64,000 nt of DNA from Marinimicrobium locisalis (GTDB taxonomy: Bacteria; Pseudomonadota; Gammaproteobacteria; Pseudomonadales; Cellvibrionaceae): assembly GCF_039822625.1 (NCBI RefSeq), contig NZ_JBDLLG010000011.1, forward strand, positions 1 through 64,000. Reading direction: 5' to 3'. A model generated the notes under the pieces. The model worked only from the letters and a program-made list of their open reading frames with translations, ran no database searches and was not told the DNA's origin. Position numbers and translations under genes: made by a program. Numbering within the stretch: the first letter of the stretch is position 1; each line of letters starts with the position of its first letter. This document shows positions 8,778 to 16,991 of the stretch, one piece after another.

Positions 8778-9893
8778 ATGAGCACCGCAACCGGCCTGCT
8801 GACCATTGACTTGGAGGCCGTTCGCGCCAATTGGCGCACCGTCTGCCAACAACTCCCACAACGACCGGCTGCCGTCATCAAGGCGGATGCCTATGGTCTG
8901 GGCGCCGAACCCGTCGGCAACTGCCTGTATCGGTCCGGTTGTCGGGAGTTTTTCTTTGCGACACTCGAAGAAGCGCTGGCGGGACGAAGTTACCTGCCGG
9001 ATGATGCTCAACTGTACATTTTGGGTGGCGCGCGGCCGGGGGAGGAAAATGAATGTCTCAATGCCCGGCTGATTCCGGTGCTCTATAGTCTGGAAGGCGT
9101 GGATCGCTGGGCTCAGGCTTGCCGCCGAGCCGATGTGCAAGCATCCTCGGTGATCAAGATCGATACCGGTATGACTCGTTTGGGGTTGAGCCTTCAGGAC
9201 TGGGAGCGGTTGCGAAACGACCCCGAGCGTTTACGAGCCTGTCACCCGAGGGTGGTGATGAGTCACCTAGCCTGTGCCGATGAGTGGGCCCACCCGATGA
9301 ACCGTGAGCAACAGCAGTGCTTTTCCCGGGTGGCGTCCCAGGCGCGGGTGTTGCTGCCGGGGGTGCGTTGCAGTTTGGCCAACTCCTCCGGCATTTTCCT
9401 TGGAAGCGATTGGCATTTTGAGTTGGCCCGACCGGGCGCCTCCCTTTACGGGTTTGACCCGCACTTCGGGAGAGCCCCAAAAATGCAGCCCGTCGTCCGG
9501 CTGTCTCTGCCCGTACTCCAGTGGCGAGAGCTGCAAGGCGATGCAGCCATTGGCTACGGGGCAACCGCCCGGCTGTCGACCGAACGGCGGTTGGCGGTTG
9601 TCGCGGGTGGGTATGCCGACGGCCTCAACCGGACCATTGGGCGAGAGCGTGGTTTGGGGTATTTGGGGGAGACCCAAGTCTCGGTGGTTGGACGAATTTC
9701 CATGGATACCACCATTTTTGATGTCACCCATACCCGGCCGGCGTCACCCCCCGAGTCCAACTGGATCCAGGTCCTGAATGACCGCCTGACAGTGGCGGAA
9801 GTCTCCCACCGTATTGGCGCTCTCGGTTACGAAGTGCTCACTAGCTTGGCCGGTCGCTATCGCCGGGTCTATCGCCCTGAGAGGTCTCAATGA
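8778..9893 (+). CDS. alr: Alanine racemase
   Basis: PLP enzyme interconverting L- and D-alanine to supply peptidoglycan precursors. The 371-residue protein has the lysine that binds PLP in KADAYGLG (Lys35), the catalytic tyrosine in IGYGAT (Tyr260) and the GRISMDTT segment of the C-terminal beta domain. An in-frame ATG at 8742 would add 12 unconserved residues; ATG 8778 gives the usual MSTATGLLTIDL-like start and follows a GAAGAG. It overlaps birA by four bases (ATGA), so alr, birA and coaX form one transcript. Whether this is the biosynthetic or the catabolic isozyme cannot be told from sequence. Confidence 0.94.
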   Translation: MSTATGLLTIDLEAVRANWRTVCQQLPQRPAAVIKADAYGLGAEPVGNCLYRSGCREFFFATLEEALAGRSYLPDDAQLYILGGARPGEENECLNARLIPVLYSLEGVDRWAQACRRADVQASSVIKIDTGMTRLGLSLQDWERLRNDPERLRACHPRVVMSHLACADEWAHPMNREQQQCFSRVASQARVLLPGVRCSLANSSGIFLGSDWHFELARPGASLYGFDPHFGRAPKMQPVVRLSLPVLQWRELQGDAAIGYGATARLSTERRLAVVAGGYADGLNRTIGRERGLGYLGETQVSVVGRISMDTTIFDVTHTRPASPPESNWIQVLNDRLTVAEVSHRIGALGYEVLTSLAGRYRRVYRPERSQ

Positions 9894-10888
9894 TTCGGGA
9901 TGAACGTACGTTAAGCCGGTTACTGGCTCGGCTGTCCGATGGCGAATATCACTCCGGCGATGAGTTGGGCGAGTGCCTCGGGGTGAGTCGGGCAGCCGTT
10001 TGGAAACAATTGCGCAAACTTGACGAGCTAGGGCTTGAGCTGGAAACGGTGAGAGGGCGGGGTTATCGTCTCAGGGGCGGCCTGGAGATGCTCGATTCGC
10101 ACAAGCTTGAGAAGGCGTTGAGTGCCGAGACGCGCTCGGCCATCAGCGCGCTCGAGGTGTTGACGACCACGGACTCCACCAACAGCCGCGCCCTGGAGCG
10201 GGCCGCTCTCGGTCAGACCGGCTACGTCTGCCTGGCGGAGCATCAGTCCGCCGGCCGAGGCCGACGGGGGCGCCCCTGGGTTAGTCCTTTTGGGCGCAAT
10301 CTCTATGTCTCTCTTAACTGGTCGTTCGACGGCGGCGCTTCTCAATTGGAGGGGCTGAGCCTGGCCGTGGGCGCGGTGCTTTGCCAGGTGCTGGAGCGTC
10401 AGGGGCTGGCGGGGTTGGAACTCAAATGGCCCAATGACGTGCTCTGGCGTGGGAGTAAACTGGCGGGTGTGTTGTTGGAAATGGCCGGGGACCCGGCCGG
10501 TCGGTGCCAAGTGGTCGTGGGGGTGGGATTAAATCTGGCTATGCCTCCGGCGGCGGCCAAGCAAATCGAGCAGCCCTGGGTGGACCTGGGGACCGTGTGT
10601 GACCAGGAGGCGTGTAGCCCTCCCGAGCGAAACGCCCTGGCGGCCTCACTGGTCGAGGCGTTGGTGGCGCTGCTCGCCCATTATCATCAGGCGGGGTTTG
10701 CGCTGTGGCGGGACCAATGGCAGAGGCGCGACGCTTTTCACGGTCGCCCCGTTAAGCTCAGCTCCGGCACAAGGGCCCTGGAAGGCATCGCCCAAGGGGT
10801 GGATGAAACCGGCGCCCTGCGCCTGGATATTGATGGGGAGCGGGTTATTTGCCATGGAGGCGAGCTGTCAATGAGAGCTGTGTCATGA
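9890..10888 (+). CDS. birA: Biotin-protein ligase / biotin operon repressor
   Basis: Activates biotin as biotinyl-AMP and attaches it to the biotin carboxyl carrier protein. The holo form also represses biotin synthesis. The 332-residue protein has an N-terminal winged helix (about 5-65, SDGEYHSGDELGECLGVSR), the ligase core with GRGRRGRPW near residue 120 and the KWPNDVLW motif near 180, then the small C-terminal SH3-like domain. The DNA-binding domain means this is the bifunctional class. It starts inside the alr stop (ATGA) and its own stop overlaps coaX in the same way. Confidence 0.95.
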   Translation: MIRDERTLSRLLARLSDGEYHSGDELGECLGVSRAAVWKQLRKLDELGLELETVRGRGYRLRGGLEMLDSHKLEKALSAETRSAISALEVLTTTDSTNSRALERAALGQTGYVCLAEHQSAGRGRRGRPWVSPFGRNLYVSLNWSFDGGASQLEGLSLAVGAVLCQVLERQGLAGLELKWPNDVLWRGSKLAGVLLEMAGDPAGRCQVVVGVGLNLAMPPAAAKQIEQPWVDLGTVCDQEACSPPERNALAASLVEALVALLAHYHQAGFALWRDQWQRRDAFHGRPVKLSSGTRALEGIAQGVDETGALRLDIDGERVICHGGELSMRAVS

Positions 10889-11637
10889 TTCTAGAAATTG
10901 ACTGGGGGAACACCCGGTTTAAATGGCGCCTTAGAAACGAATCCGGTACTCTGGCCGCCGGGGCGGTAGACGCCTCCGATCGCGCCGCCGTGCAGTCGGA
11001 GTTGGTCCGCTGTGCCCAGCCGGCGGCCCTGTTCGTCGCCAGTGTTCGGCCGGTGGAAGATGAAAAGTGGCTAACGGAATGGGCGGATGAGGCCTGGCAG
11101 CTCACCCCCTGTTTCGCTGTGCCCAGGCTTCAGCAAGCCGGGCTGCGCTGCGGCTATACCGACCCGGCCAGCCTTGGGCCGGACCGCTGGGTAGCGCTGC
11201 TGGCCGCCTGGCGCAAGGAGCACCGAGCGCTGGTTGTGGTCCAGGCGGGCACCGCATTGACGGTGGACTTGATCGATGGCGCTGGCCAACACTTGGGTGG
11301 CTACATTGGCCCGGGTTGGCGGCTCATGCATCATTCCCTCTTTCGGGAGACCGCTCGGGTCCGCTTCGATACCGGGCTTGGGGCAAAAGCCAGCGTTGTA
11401 CCGGGCCGAAATACGGCCTCTGCGGTTGAATCGGCCTTGGTGGCCATGATCCTGGGGCTGATCCGCACCGCTCGGGAGCAACTGAGCGACCCATCGCCGG
11501 CGATTGTGCTGGCGGGAGGAGATGCCGAACGGCTCCATTCTCACCTCCCTCGAGCCTCTCTCTGGCCGAATATCGTGTTGGACGGACTCTCTGTTGCCTG
11601 CGGGGAGGTCGAAGGGGGTGAGGGAGCCCCCCGCTGA
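10885..11637 (+). CDS. coaX: Type III pantothenate kinase
   Basis: Phosphorylates pantothenate, the first step of coenzyme A synthesis. The 250-residue ASKHA-fold protein begins MILEIDWGNTRFKW, the first phosphate-binding motif, and has GPDRWVALLAAW and GTALTVDLID followed by GGYIGPGWRLM, all typical of CoaX. The ATG at 10885 overlaps the birA stop (ATGA); a longer frame from TTG 10849 lies inside birA and is not conserved. The birA-coaX pair is common in Pseudomonas and relatives. Confidence 0.94.
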   Translation: MILEIDWGNTRFKWRLRNESGTLAAGAVDASDRAAVQSELVRCAQPAALFVASVRPVEDEKWLTEWADEAWQLTPCFAVPRLQQAGLRCGYTDPASLGPDRWVALLAAWRKEHRALVVVQAGTALTVDLIDGAGQHLGGYIGPGWRLMHHSLFRETARVRFDTGLGAKASVVPGRNTASAVESALVAMILGLIRTAREQLSDPSPAIVLAGGDAERLHSHLPRASLWPNIVLDGLSVACGEVEGGEGAPR

Positions 11638-11663
11638 CTGAGTTGATGACACCTATTTAGAAT
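11634..11663 (+). promoter_or_regulatory. Possible sigma-70 promoter for the SPOR gene
   Basis: CTGACT at 11634-11639 and TAGAAT at 11658-11663 with an 18-base spacer. The -10 is good and the -35 matches four of six. The gene is also only 45 bases after coaX, so read-through is equally possible. Confidence 0.35.
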
Positions 11664-11682
11664 TATTGGGGTAATAAGGGAT

Positions 11683-12387
11683 ATGCGCGCCATATTTGTC
11701 GTTTTGGTGATAGCCAACCTGCTATTGCTGTCTTTGCAATGGGTTTCCCCTTCGGAAACGGCGGAAACCGAGCAAGGCCGTGCGTCCTCCTCGCCCGAAG
11801 CGCCCTCGCTGCGCCTGCTAAGTGAGGCCGAGGAGGGTGCGCTTACCGGCGCCGCCCAGGCGCAGCAAAAGCGGGACTCCTCAAGGAGCCGCCCCGCCGA
11901 GGAGGCGCGCCCTCTATGTGAGTGGGTGGGCCCCTTCGCCAACGCCGCACAGGCGGATTCGCTTCAGCAACGGCTCCAGGCGCTCGATGTTTCAGCCGAT
12001 CAGCGGTCGCTGGAGATCTCTGACGGTCGGGGCTATTGGGTGCATTTGCCGCCTGAGTTGTCCCAGCGCGCTGCGCTGCAAAAGCTGCACGAGCTTCAGG
12101 CAAAGGAGATCGACAGCTACGTCATACCGAGAGGCGAGCTCGAAAACGGCATCTCTTTTGGAATGTTCAGTCGCCAGTCATTGGCGGCGGCCCGCCGAGA
12201 TGAGTTAGTGGATATGGGGTATGACGCTCAAATTCATGAGATAGAGCGAACCCACCGAGAGATTTGGCTGGCCATGCCGGTCCGGGAGGCGGGCGCTCTG
12301 TCCGACACGCTCTGGGAGGAGCTGCTCGCCACGACTCCCGAGCTGGAGCGCCGACAAAATTTCTGTTCAGGTGTTGCTTCTGAGTAA
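11683..12387 (+). CDS. Membrane-anchored SPOR-domain protein
   Basis: A 234-residue protein with one N-terminal membrane segment (about residues 3-21), a low-complexity Ser/Glu-rich stretch, then a SPOR-type peptidoglycan-binding domain starting CEWVGPFANAAQADSLQQRL and continuing through YWVHLPP. A second short repeat-like region, FGMFSRQSLAAARRDEL, follows. SPOR domains bind glycan strands lacking stem peptides, often at the division septum. An SPOR-domain gene after birA-coaX is a known arrangement in Pseudomonas-type genomes, which supports the call. The exact role is not known. The downstream tRNA promoter overlaps its last codons. Confidence 0.8.
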   Translation: MRAIFVVLVIANLLLLSLQWVSPSETAETEQGRASSSPEAPSLRLLSEAEEGALTGAAQAQQKRDSSRSRPAEEARPLCEWVGPFANAAQADSLQQRLQALDVSADQRSLEISDGRGYWVHLPPELSQRAALQKLHELQAKEIDSYVIPRGELENGISFGMFSRQSLAAARRDELVDMGYDAQIHEIERTHREIWLAMPVREAGALSDTLWEELLATTPELERRQNFCSGVASE

Positions 12388-12402
12388 AAGTTTCTCTAGA
12401 AT
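12374..12402 (+). promoter_or_regulatory. Sigma-70 promoter of the tRNA-tufB operon
   Basis: TTGCTT at 12374-12379 and TAGAAT at 12397-12402 with a 17-base spacer, followed by a GC-rich discriminator (CCCGCCTCC). The -35 lies within the last codons of the SPOR gene. The discriminator type is that of stringently controlled stable-RNA promoters. Confidence 0.75.
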
Positions 12403-12436
12403 CCCGCCTCCACGTTGAGACGTGGTCAGGTGAAGT

Positions 12437-12512
12437 GCTGGCGTAGCTCAGTTGGTAGAGCAGCTGACTTGTAATCAGCCGGTCGGGGGTTCGACTCCTC
12501 TCGCCAGCTCCA
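12437..12512 (+). tRNA. thrU: tRNA-Thr (anticodon TGT)
   Basis: A 76-base cloverleaf with acceptor GCTGGCG pairing CGCCAGC, anticodon loop CTTGTAA, T-loop GGTTCGACTCC and an encoded CCA end. It is first in the thr-tyr-gly-thr-tufB cluster, the same order as E. coli thrU-tyrU-glyT-thrT-tufB. Confidence 0.97.
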
Positions 12513-12605
12513 CTTAACCTGAGTTTCTGTCTGTAACTGTGTGAAAATATTGAATTTTCAGTTGACAGTCAGGAGCTTGAGCCGGACAATGCCGGCTGCT
12601 TTTTG

Positions 12606-12689
12606 GCAGGGGTTCCCGAGTGGCCAAAGGGATCAGACTGTAAATCTGACGCGCAAGCTTCGGAGGTTCGAATCCTCCCCCCTGCACCA
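12606..12689 (+). tRNA. tyrU: tRNA-Tyr (anticodon GTA)
   Basis: An 84-base class II tRNA with a long variable arm. Acceptor GCAGGGG pairs CCCCTGC, the anticodon stem-loop is CAGACTGTAAATCTG, and CCA is encoded. Second gene of the conserved cluster. Confidence 0.97.
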
Positions 12690-12791
12690 TATTTTAGCCT
12701 GCTTTCCCCACGGGGGTGGCTAAAAGCCTGGCAGAAGCAGGCATGTCAGGCATATAGAGTTAGGTAAGCCCAGAGTGCGGGCCCTCAGAGT

Positions 12792-12865
<74 letters not shown>

Positions 12866-12926
12866 CCTCGTCGGTGGTTTCTAGGTTGTCTGAAGCGACG
12901 GTTTGCCTGAGTCCAAAGGTTTTAAG

Positions 12927-13002
12927 GCTGATGTAGCTCAGTTGGTAGAGCACACCCTTGGTAAGGGTGAGGTCGGCAGTTCAAATCTGCTCATCAGCTC
13001 CA
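12927..13002 (+). tRNA. thrT: tRNA-Thr (anticodon GGT)
   Basis: A 76-base tRNA with acceptor GCTGATG pairing CATCAGC, anticodon loop TTGGTAA and an encoded CCA. Last tRNA before tufB; the 145-base gap to tufB shows no clear extra promoter. Confidence 0.97.
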
Positions 13003-13147
13003 TTTTCACTGCGGAGGCGATGTCTCTGCAGTTGAGTTTTGTCTGAGTATCCGTTGTCCTTGTGGCGCTTTGTCGCGTTTGGCAGAGCCCTGAGTGCGCG
13101 GAATGGTTAATCCATCTGTATAGCTTGACTGTGAGGAGGCGCTCGCA

Positions 13148-14374
13148 ATGGCGAAGGAAAAATTTGAACGCAATAAGCCCCACATCAACGTGGGCACCAT
13201 CGGTCACGTTGACCACGGTAAAACCACGCTGACCGCGGCGCTGACCCGCGTTTGCTTCGAGGCTTGGGGCAGTGGTTCCGCCATGGCCTTTGACGGCATC
13301 GACAATGCGCCGGAAGAGCGTGAGCGCGGTATCACTATCGCGACCTCGCACGTTGAGTACGACTCACCGACCCGTCACTACGCTCACGTAGACTGCCCGG
13401 GCCACGCTGACTATGTGAAGAACATGATCACCGGTGCGGCTCAGATGGACGGCGCGATTTTGGTGTGTGGCGCGACTGACGGCCCGATGCCGCAGACTCG
13501 CGAGCACATCCTGCTGTCCCGCCAGGTGGGTGTACCGTTCATCGTTGTATTCCTGAACAAGGCTGACCTGCTGGCGGAAGATTGCGGCGGTGTAGGCACT
13601 GAAGAGTACAACGAGATGCTGGAGCTGGTCGAGATGGAGCTGCGTGAGCTGCTGTCCGACTACGACTTCCCGGGCGACGACACGCCGATCATTGCCGGTT
13701 CCGCGCTGATGGCGCTAAACGGTGATGACGACAACGAGCTGGGCACCACCGCTGTTAAGAAGCTGGTTGAGAGCCTGGACGAGTACATTCCGGAGCCCGA
13801 GCGCGCCATTGATCAGCCGTTCCTGATGCCGGTGGAAGACGTGTTCTCCATCTCCGGTCGCGGTACCGTTGTGACCGGTCGTGTTGAGCGTGGTGTTGTG
13901 AAGGTGGGCGAAGAACTCGAAATCGTCGGCCTGAAAGACACCACCAAGACCGTATGTACCGGTGTTGAGATGTTCCGCAAAATGCTGGACGAAGGTCGCG
14001 CGGGCGAGAACGTGGGTGTTCTGCTGCGTGGTACCAAGCGTGACGAAGTTGAGCGTGGCCAGGTTCTGGCAAAGCCGGGTTCAGTAACCCCGCACGCGAA
14101 GTTCGAAGGCGAAGTCTACGTTCTGTCCAAAGACGAAGGTGGCCGTCACACGCCGTTCTTCAAGGGCTATCGTCCGCAGTTCTACTTCCGTACCACCGAC
14201 GTGACTGGCGCTTGTGAGCTGCCGGAAGGCGTTGAGATGGTAATGCCGGGTGACAACGTGAAGATGAACGTCACCTTGATCCATCCGGTAGCGATGGAAG
14301 AAGGTCTGCGCTTCGCGGTTCGCGAAGGCGGTCGTACCGTGGGTGCTGGCGTGGTCTCTAAGATCATCGAATAA
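13148..14374 (+). CDS. tufB: Elongation factor Tu, tRNA-linked copy
   Basis: GTPase that delivers aminoacyl-tRNA to the ribosome. The 408-residue protein has GHVDHGKTT (G1), DCPGHADYV (G3) and NKAD (G4). The protein is identical to the str-operon copy at 29985. At 408 residues it is about 14 longer than E. coli EF-Tu; roughly ten of these form a Cys-Gly-rich insertion just after NKAD (LLAEDCGGVGTEEYNE), in the G domain. ATG start with GAGGAGG upstream, whereas the other copy uses GTG. It is expressed from the tRNA operon promoter, as in E. coli. Confidence 0.98.
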   Translation: MAKEKFERNKPHINVGTIGHVDHGKTTLTAALTRVCFEAWGSGSAMAFDGIDNAPEERERGITIATSHVEYDSPTRHYAHVDCPGHADYVKNMITGAAQMDGAILVCGATDGPMPQTREHILLSRQVGVPFIVVFLNKADLLAEDCGGVGTEEYNEMLELVEMELRELLSDYDFPGDDTPIIAGSALMALNGDDDNELGTTAVKKLVESLDEYIPEPERAIDQPFLMPVEDVFSISGRGTVVTGRVERGVVKVGEELEIVGLKDTTKTVCTGVEMFRKMLDEGRAGENVGVLLRGTKRDEVERGQVLAKPGSVTPHAKFEGEVYVLSKDEGGRHTPFFKGYRPQFYFRTTDVTGACELPEGVEMVMPGDNVKMNVTLIHPVAMEEGLRFAVREGGRTVGAGVVSKIIE

Positions 14375-14399
14375 CCCCGGTAGATAAGTGTAGTTACGG

Positions 14400-14421
14400 C
14401 AGGGGCTCGGCTGAGTCCCTG
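14400..14421 (+). terminator. Hairpin between tufB and trpT, partial terminator or processing site
   Basis: CAGGGGCTC at 14400-14408 pairs GAGTCCCTG at 14413-14421 around a GGCT loop. No T tract follows, so it may mark RNA processing upstream of the tRNA. Confidence 0.4.
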
Positions 14422-14438
14422 TTCCTGTCAAAAGTTAC

Positions 14439-14514
14439 AGGCCAGTAGTTCAATTGGTAGAGCACCGGTCTCCAAAACCGGCTGTTGGGGGTTCGAGTCC
14501 CTCCTGGCCTGCCA
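14439..14514 (+). tRNA. trpT: tRNA-Trp (anticodon CCA)
   Basis: A 76-base tRNA with acceptor AGGCCAG pairing CTGGCCT, anticodon loop CTCCAAA and an encoded CCA. It sits between tufB and secE, as in Pseudomonas. Confidence 0.97.
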
Positions 14515-14545
14515 TCTTTAGAATGCGATAAGGTTTCAACAGCCT

Positions 14546-14914
14546 ATGAATACAAAAACCGAAGCCAAAGAGTACCGGCTTGATCCACTGAAGTGGCTGC
14601 TGGTGATCGGTCTGATTGCGGTTGGGGTTGTTGGAAACTCGCATTTCTCAGCCGAGCCTTTATTGTATCGAGTGCTCGGTCTGCTGGTGGTTGCTGCGGT
14701 AGCCATTTTGATCGCTCTGCAAACCGAGAAAGGTGCCGGTCTGTGGCGGCTGTTGCGCGAGTCAATGGTTGAGGTGCGCAAAGTGGTATGGCCCACACGC
14801 CAGGAGACTAACCAGACCACGCTGATCGTAATCGCCGTAGTGGTTGTGATGTCGATCATCCTCTGGGCGCTGGATACCTTTTTTGGCTGGGTGGCATCCC
14901 TAATTATTGGATAG
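14546..14914 (+). CDS. secE: Preprotein translocase subunit SecE
   Basis: Small essential subunit of the SecYEG channel in the inner membrane. The 122-residue protein has three hydrophobic segments (about residues 15-35, 42-62 and 92-116), the three-helix form of gammaproteobacteria. The conserved cytoplasmic stretch EVRKVVWPTRQET precedes the last helix. It lies 7 bases before nusG, the usual secE-nusG pair. No strong ribosome-binding site is visible. Confidence 0.95.
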   Translation: MNTKTEAKEYRLDPLKWLLVIGLIAVGVVGNSHFSAEPLLYRVLGLLVVAAVAILIALQTEKGAGLWRLLRESMVEVRKVVWPTRQETNQTTLIVIAVVVVMSIILWALDTFFGWVASLIIG

Positions 14915-14921
14915 GTGATAA

Positions 14922-15455
14922 ATGGCTAAACGTTGGTATGTAGTGCACGCCTATTCCGGTTTTGAAAAGAAGGTTGCCTCTTCCCTAAAGGAGCGAGTTG
15001 AGCTCAACAAAATGGAAGAGTTCTTCGGTGAGATTTTGGTTCCCACTGAAGAAGTCGTGGAAATGCGCGGTGGCCAAAAGCGCAAAAGCGAACGCAAGTT
15101 TTTCCCGGGGTACGTGTTGGTGCAGATGGAGCTGAATGATGATACCTGGCACCTGGTAAAAGATACCCCGCGAGTAATGGGCTTTATTGGTGGCAAGGCG
15201 GATCAGCCGGCCCCGATTACGGAAAAAGAAGCGCAGGCGATTCTTCAGCGGGTTGATGACTCGATTGAGAAACCCAAGCCGAAAACAGTGTTTGAGCCTG
15301 GCGAAATGGTACGCGTTATTGACGGTCCGTTTAACGACTTCAACGGTGTTGTTGAGGAAGTGAATTACGAGAAAAGCCGCTTGCGCGTCGCTGTACTTAT
15401 TTTTGGACGCTCAACCCCGGTTGAGCTTGAGTTTGGGCAGGTCGAAAAGACTTGA
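14922..15455 (+). CDS. nusG: Transcription termination/antitermination factor NusG
   Basis: Binds RNA polymerase, reduces pausing and links it to Rho or to ribosomal protein S10. The 177-residue protein begins MAKRWYVVHAYSGFEKKV, has the FFPGYVLVQM segment of the NGN domain and ends with a KOW domain (GEMVRVIDGPFNDFNGVV, from about residue 127). Same length class as other gammaproteobacterial NusG. Confidence 0.97.
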   Translation: MAKRWYVVHAYSGFEKKVASSLKERVELNKMEEFFGEILVPTEEVVEMRGGQKRKSERKFFPGYVLVQMELNDDTWHLVKDTPRVMGFIGGKADQPAPITEKEAQAILQRVDDSIEKPKPKTVFEPGEMVRVIDGPFNDFNGVVEEVNYEKSRLRVAVLIFGRSTPVELEFGQVEKT

Positions 15456-15636
15456 TCCAAGCCCGAAGGAGGTTGAACGCCAGGAAGGCGGCATTGTTTT
15501 TACCTTTCTTCGCCCATGGGCGGAGGAAGGTTTTCGTGTCTCCAGACGATAAGTATCGTTCGGAGCGGGGAGCCAGCGACAGAGTGCCCTGCCAAGGCAC
15601 TCTCGAGGCGCTAACACCCATCTGAGGAGTGAATGT
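15456..15636 (+). promoter_or_regulatory. rplK leader with hairpin, candidate L1-binding region
   Basis: This 181-base gap holds a 7-bp hairpin, GAGTGCC at 15582-15588 pairing GGCACTC at 15596-15602, shortly before the rplK ribosome-binding site (GAGGAG). L1 represses rplKA through a structured site near the rplK start in E. coli. That this hairpin plays that role is inference. No convincing promoter was found. Confidence 0.4.
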
Positions 15637-16068
15637 ATGGCTAAGAAAGTAACGGCCTATATCAAGCTGCAAGTTGCGGCTGGTAAGGCAAACCCGAGTC
15701 CGCCGGTAGGTCCCGCTTTGGGTCAACACGGCGTTAACATCATGGAATTCTGTAAGGCGTTTAACGCCCAGACCCAGGATATTGAAGCAGGTGCTCCGGT
15801 ACCGGTTGTGATCAGCGTATACAGCGATCGCAGCTTCACCTTCACCATGAAGACACCGCCGGCCTCCTTCTTGTTGAAGAAGGCAGCTGGTATCAAGTCC
15901 GGTAGTGGCAAGCCCAATACCGACAAAGTGGGCAAGGTGACTCGGGAGCAGCTCGAGGAAATCGCGACCACCAAAATGCCGGATTTGACGGCGGCCGACA
16001 TGGACGCCGCGGTACGCACCATCGCGGGTTCCGCCCGTGCCATGGGTCTTGAAGTGGAGGGCGTGTAA
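15637..16068 (+). CDS. rplK: 50S ribosomal protein L11
   Basis: Part of the GTPase-associated centre of the large subunit, needed for RelA activation. The 143-residue protein starts MAKKVTAYIKLQVAAGKANP and has the proline-rich PSPPVGPALGQHGVNIMEFC N-terminal signature, then the RNA-binding C-terminal domain. It is separated from rplA by one base, so the pair is co-translated. Confidence 0.98.
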   Translation: MAKKVTAYIKLQVAAGKANPSPPVGPALGQHGVNIMEFCKAFNAQTQDIEAGAPVPVVISVYSDRSFTFTMKTPPASFLLKKAAGIKSGSGKPNTDKVGKVTREQLEEIATTKMPDLTAADMDAAVRTIAGSARAMGLEVEGV

Positions 16069-16069
16069 C

Positions 16070-16765
16070 ATGGCTAAACTGAGTAAACGTCAGCGCGCCA
16101 TTAATGAAAAAGTGGACGCAAACAAGCAGTACAATTTCGAAGAAGCGGTTGCCCTGCTCAAAGAACTGTCTGCCGTTAAGTTTCCGGAAACGTTCGATGT
16201 TTCCATCAACCTCGGTGTAGACCCCCGCAAATCCGACCAAGTGGTTCGCGGTGCTACTACGTTACCGCACGGCACTGGCAAAGACGTTCGCGTTGCGGTG
16301 TTCACCCAGGGTGCGAATGCTGAGGCCGCGAAAGAAGCCGGCGCAGACATCGTTGGCATGGAAGACCTGGCCGAACAGGTAAAAGCCGGTCAGATGGACT
16401 TTGATGTGGTTGTTGCCAGCCCCGACGCCATGCGGGTTGTGGGCCAGTTGGGTCAAATCCTGGGCCCCCGCGGTCTAATGCCGAACCCGAAGACCGGAAC
16501 GGTTACCCCGGACGTGGCTACAGCGGTTAAGAATGCTAAGGCCGGCCAGGTGCGCTATCGCGCCGAGAAGGGCGGTATCGTCCACGGTGGCATCGGCAAG
16601 GTATCCTTTGATGCACAAGCAATTAAAGAGAACCTGGAAGCCCTGGTCAATGACTTGAAGAAAGCCAAGCCCTCCACAGCTAAAGGTGTTTACCTCAAGA
16701 AAATTTCCTTGAGCACCACCATGGGCCCGGGGCTGCAGATCGATCAGTCGTCTTTGGCTATTTAA
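16070..16765 (+). CDS. rplA: 50S ribosomal protein L1
   Basis: Forms the mobile L1 stalk that handles E-site tRNA, and autoregulates the rplKA mRNA. The 231-residue protein begins MAKLSKRQRAI and includes the signature ILGPRGLMPNPKTGTV and the C-terminal THMGPG-like TTMGPGLQID. ATG 16070 is one base after rplK; the longer frame from 16037 runs through the end of rplK and is rejected. Confidence 0.98.
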   Translation: MAKLSKRQRAINEKVDANKQYNFEEAVALLKELSAVKFPETFDVSINLGVDPRKSDQVVRGATTLPHGTGKDVRVAVFTQGANAEAAKEAGADIVGMEDLAEQVKAGQMDFDVVVASPDAMRVVGQLGQILGPRGLMPNPKTGTVTPDVATAVKNAKAGQVRYRAEKGGIVHGGIGKVSFDAQAIKENLEALVNDLKKAKPSTAKGVYLKKISLSTTMGPGLQIDQSSLAI

Positions 16766-16991
16766 GCCGGAGACACAACGCTCTTTGGGGTCTGCGCTCA
16801 GGCGCAGGCTGTCAAAGACCGTAGGCGAGCTTGCTCTTAATACACCAGCCTACGCAGACGGTGGGACCCGCCCCGGCACCGCCGGGGGAAAGAAAATCAC
16901 CGAAGTCAGGGCGTCAGATGCGGTTGGTCTGACGCTAGTTGTTGTTAACGACGGAGGGCTTGCCCCAACCGTCAAACCCAGGAGAAATCCC
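16766..16991 (+). promoter_or_regulatory. Structured rplJ leader, probable L10-L7/L12 autoregulatory site
   Basis: A 226-base leader containing four clear hairpins: 16792-16797 with 16802-16807 (loop TCAG); CGTAGGC 16820-16826 with GCCTACG 16848-16854; CCCCGGC 16871-16877 with GCCGGGG 16881-16887; and GCGTCAGA 16911-16918 with TCTGACGC 16928-16935. In E. coli the L10(L12)4 complex binds the rplJ leader and blocks translation. Position and structure fit that role. An open frame through this leader (from 16785) is not conserved L10 sequence. Confidence 0.6.

Noticed and set aside
16785..16991. N-terminal extension of rplJ
   Set aside because: The extra residues are unlike L10, and the region is a structured leader with a proper ribosome-binding site before GTG 16992.
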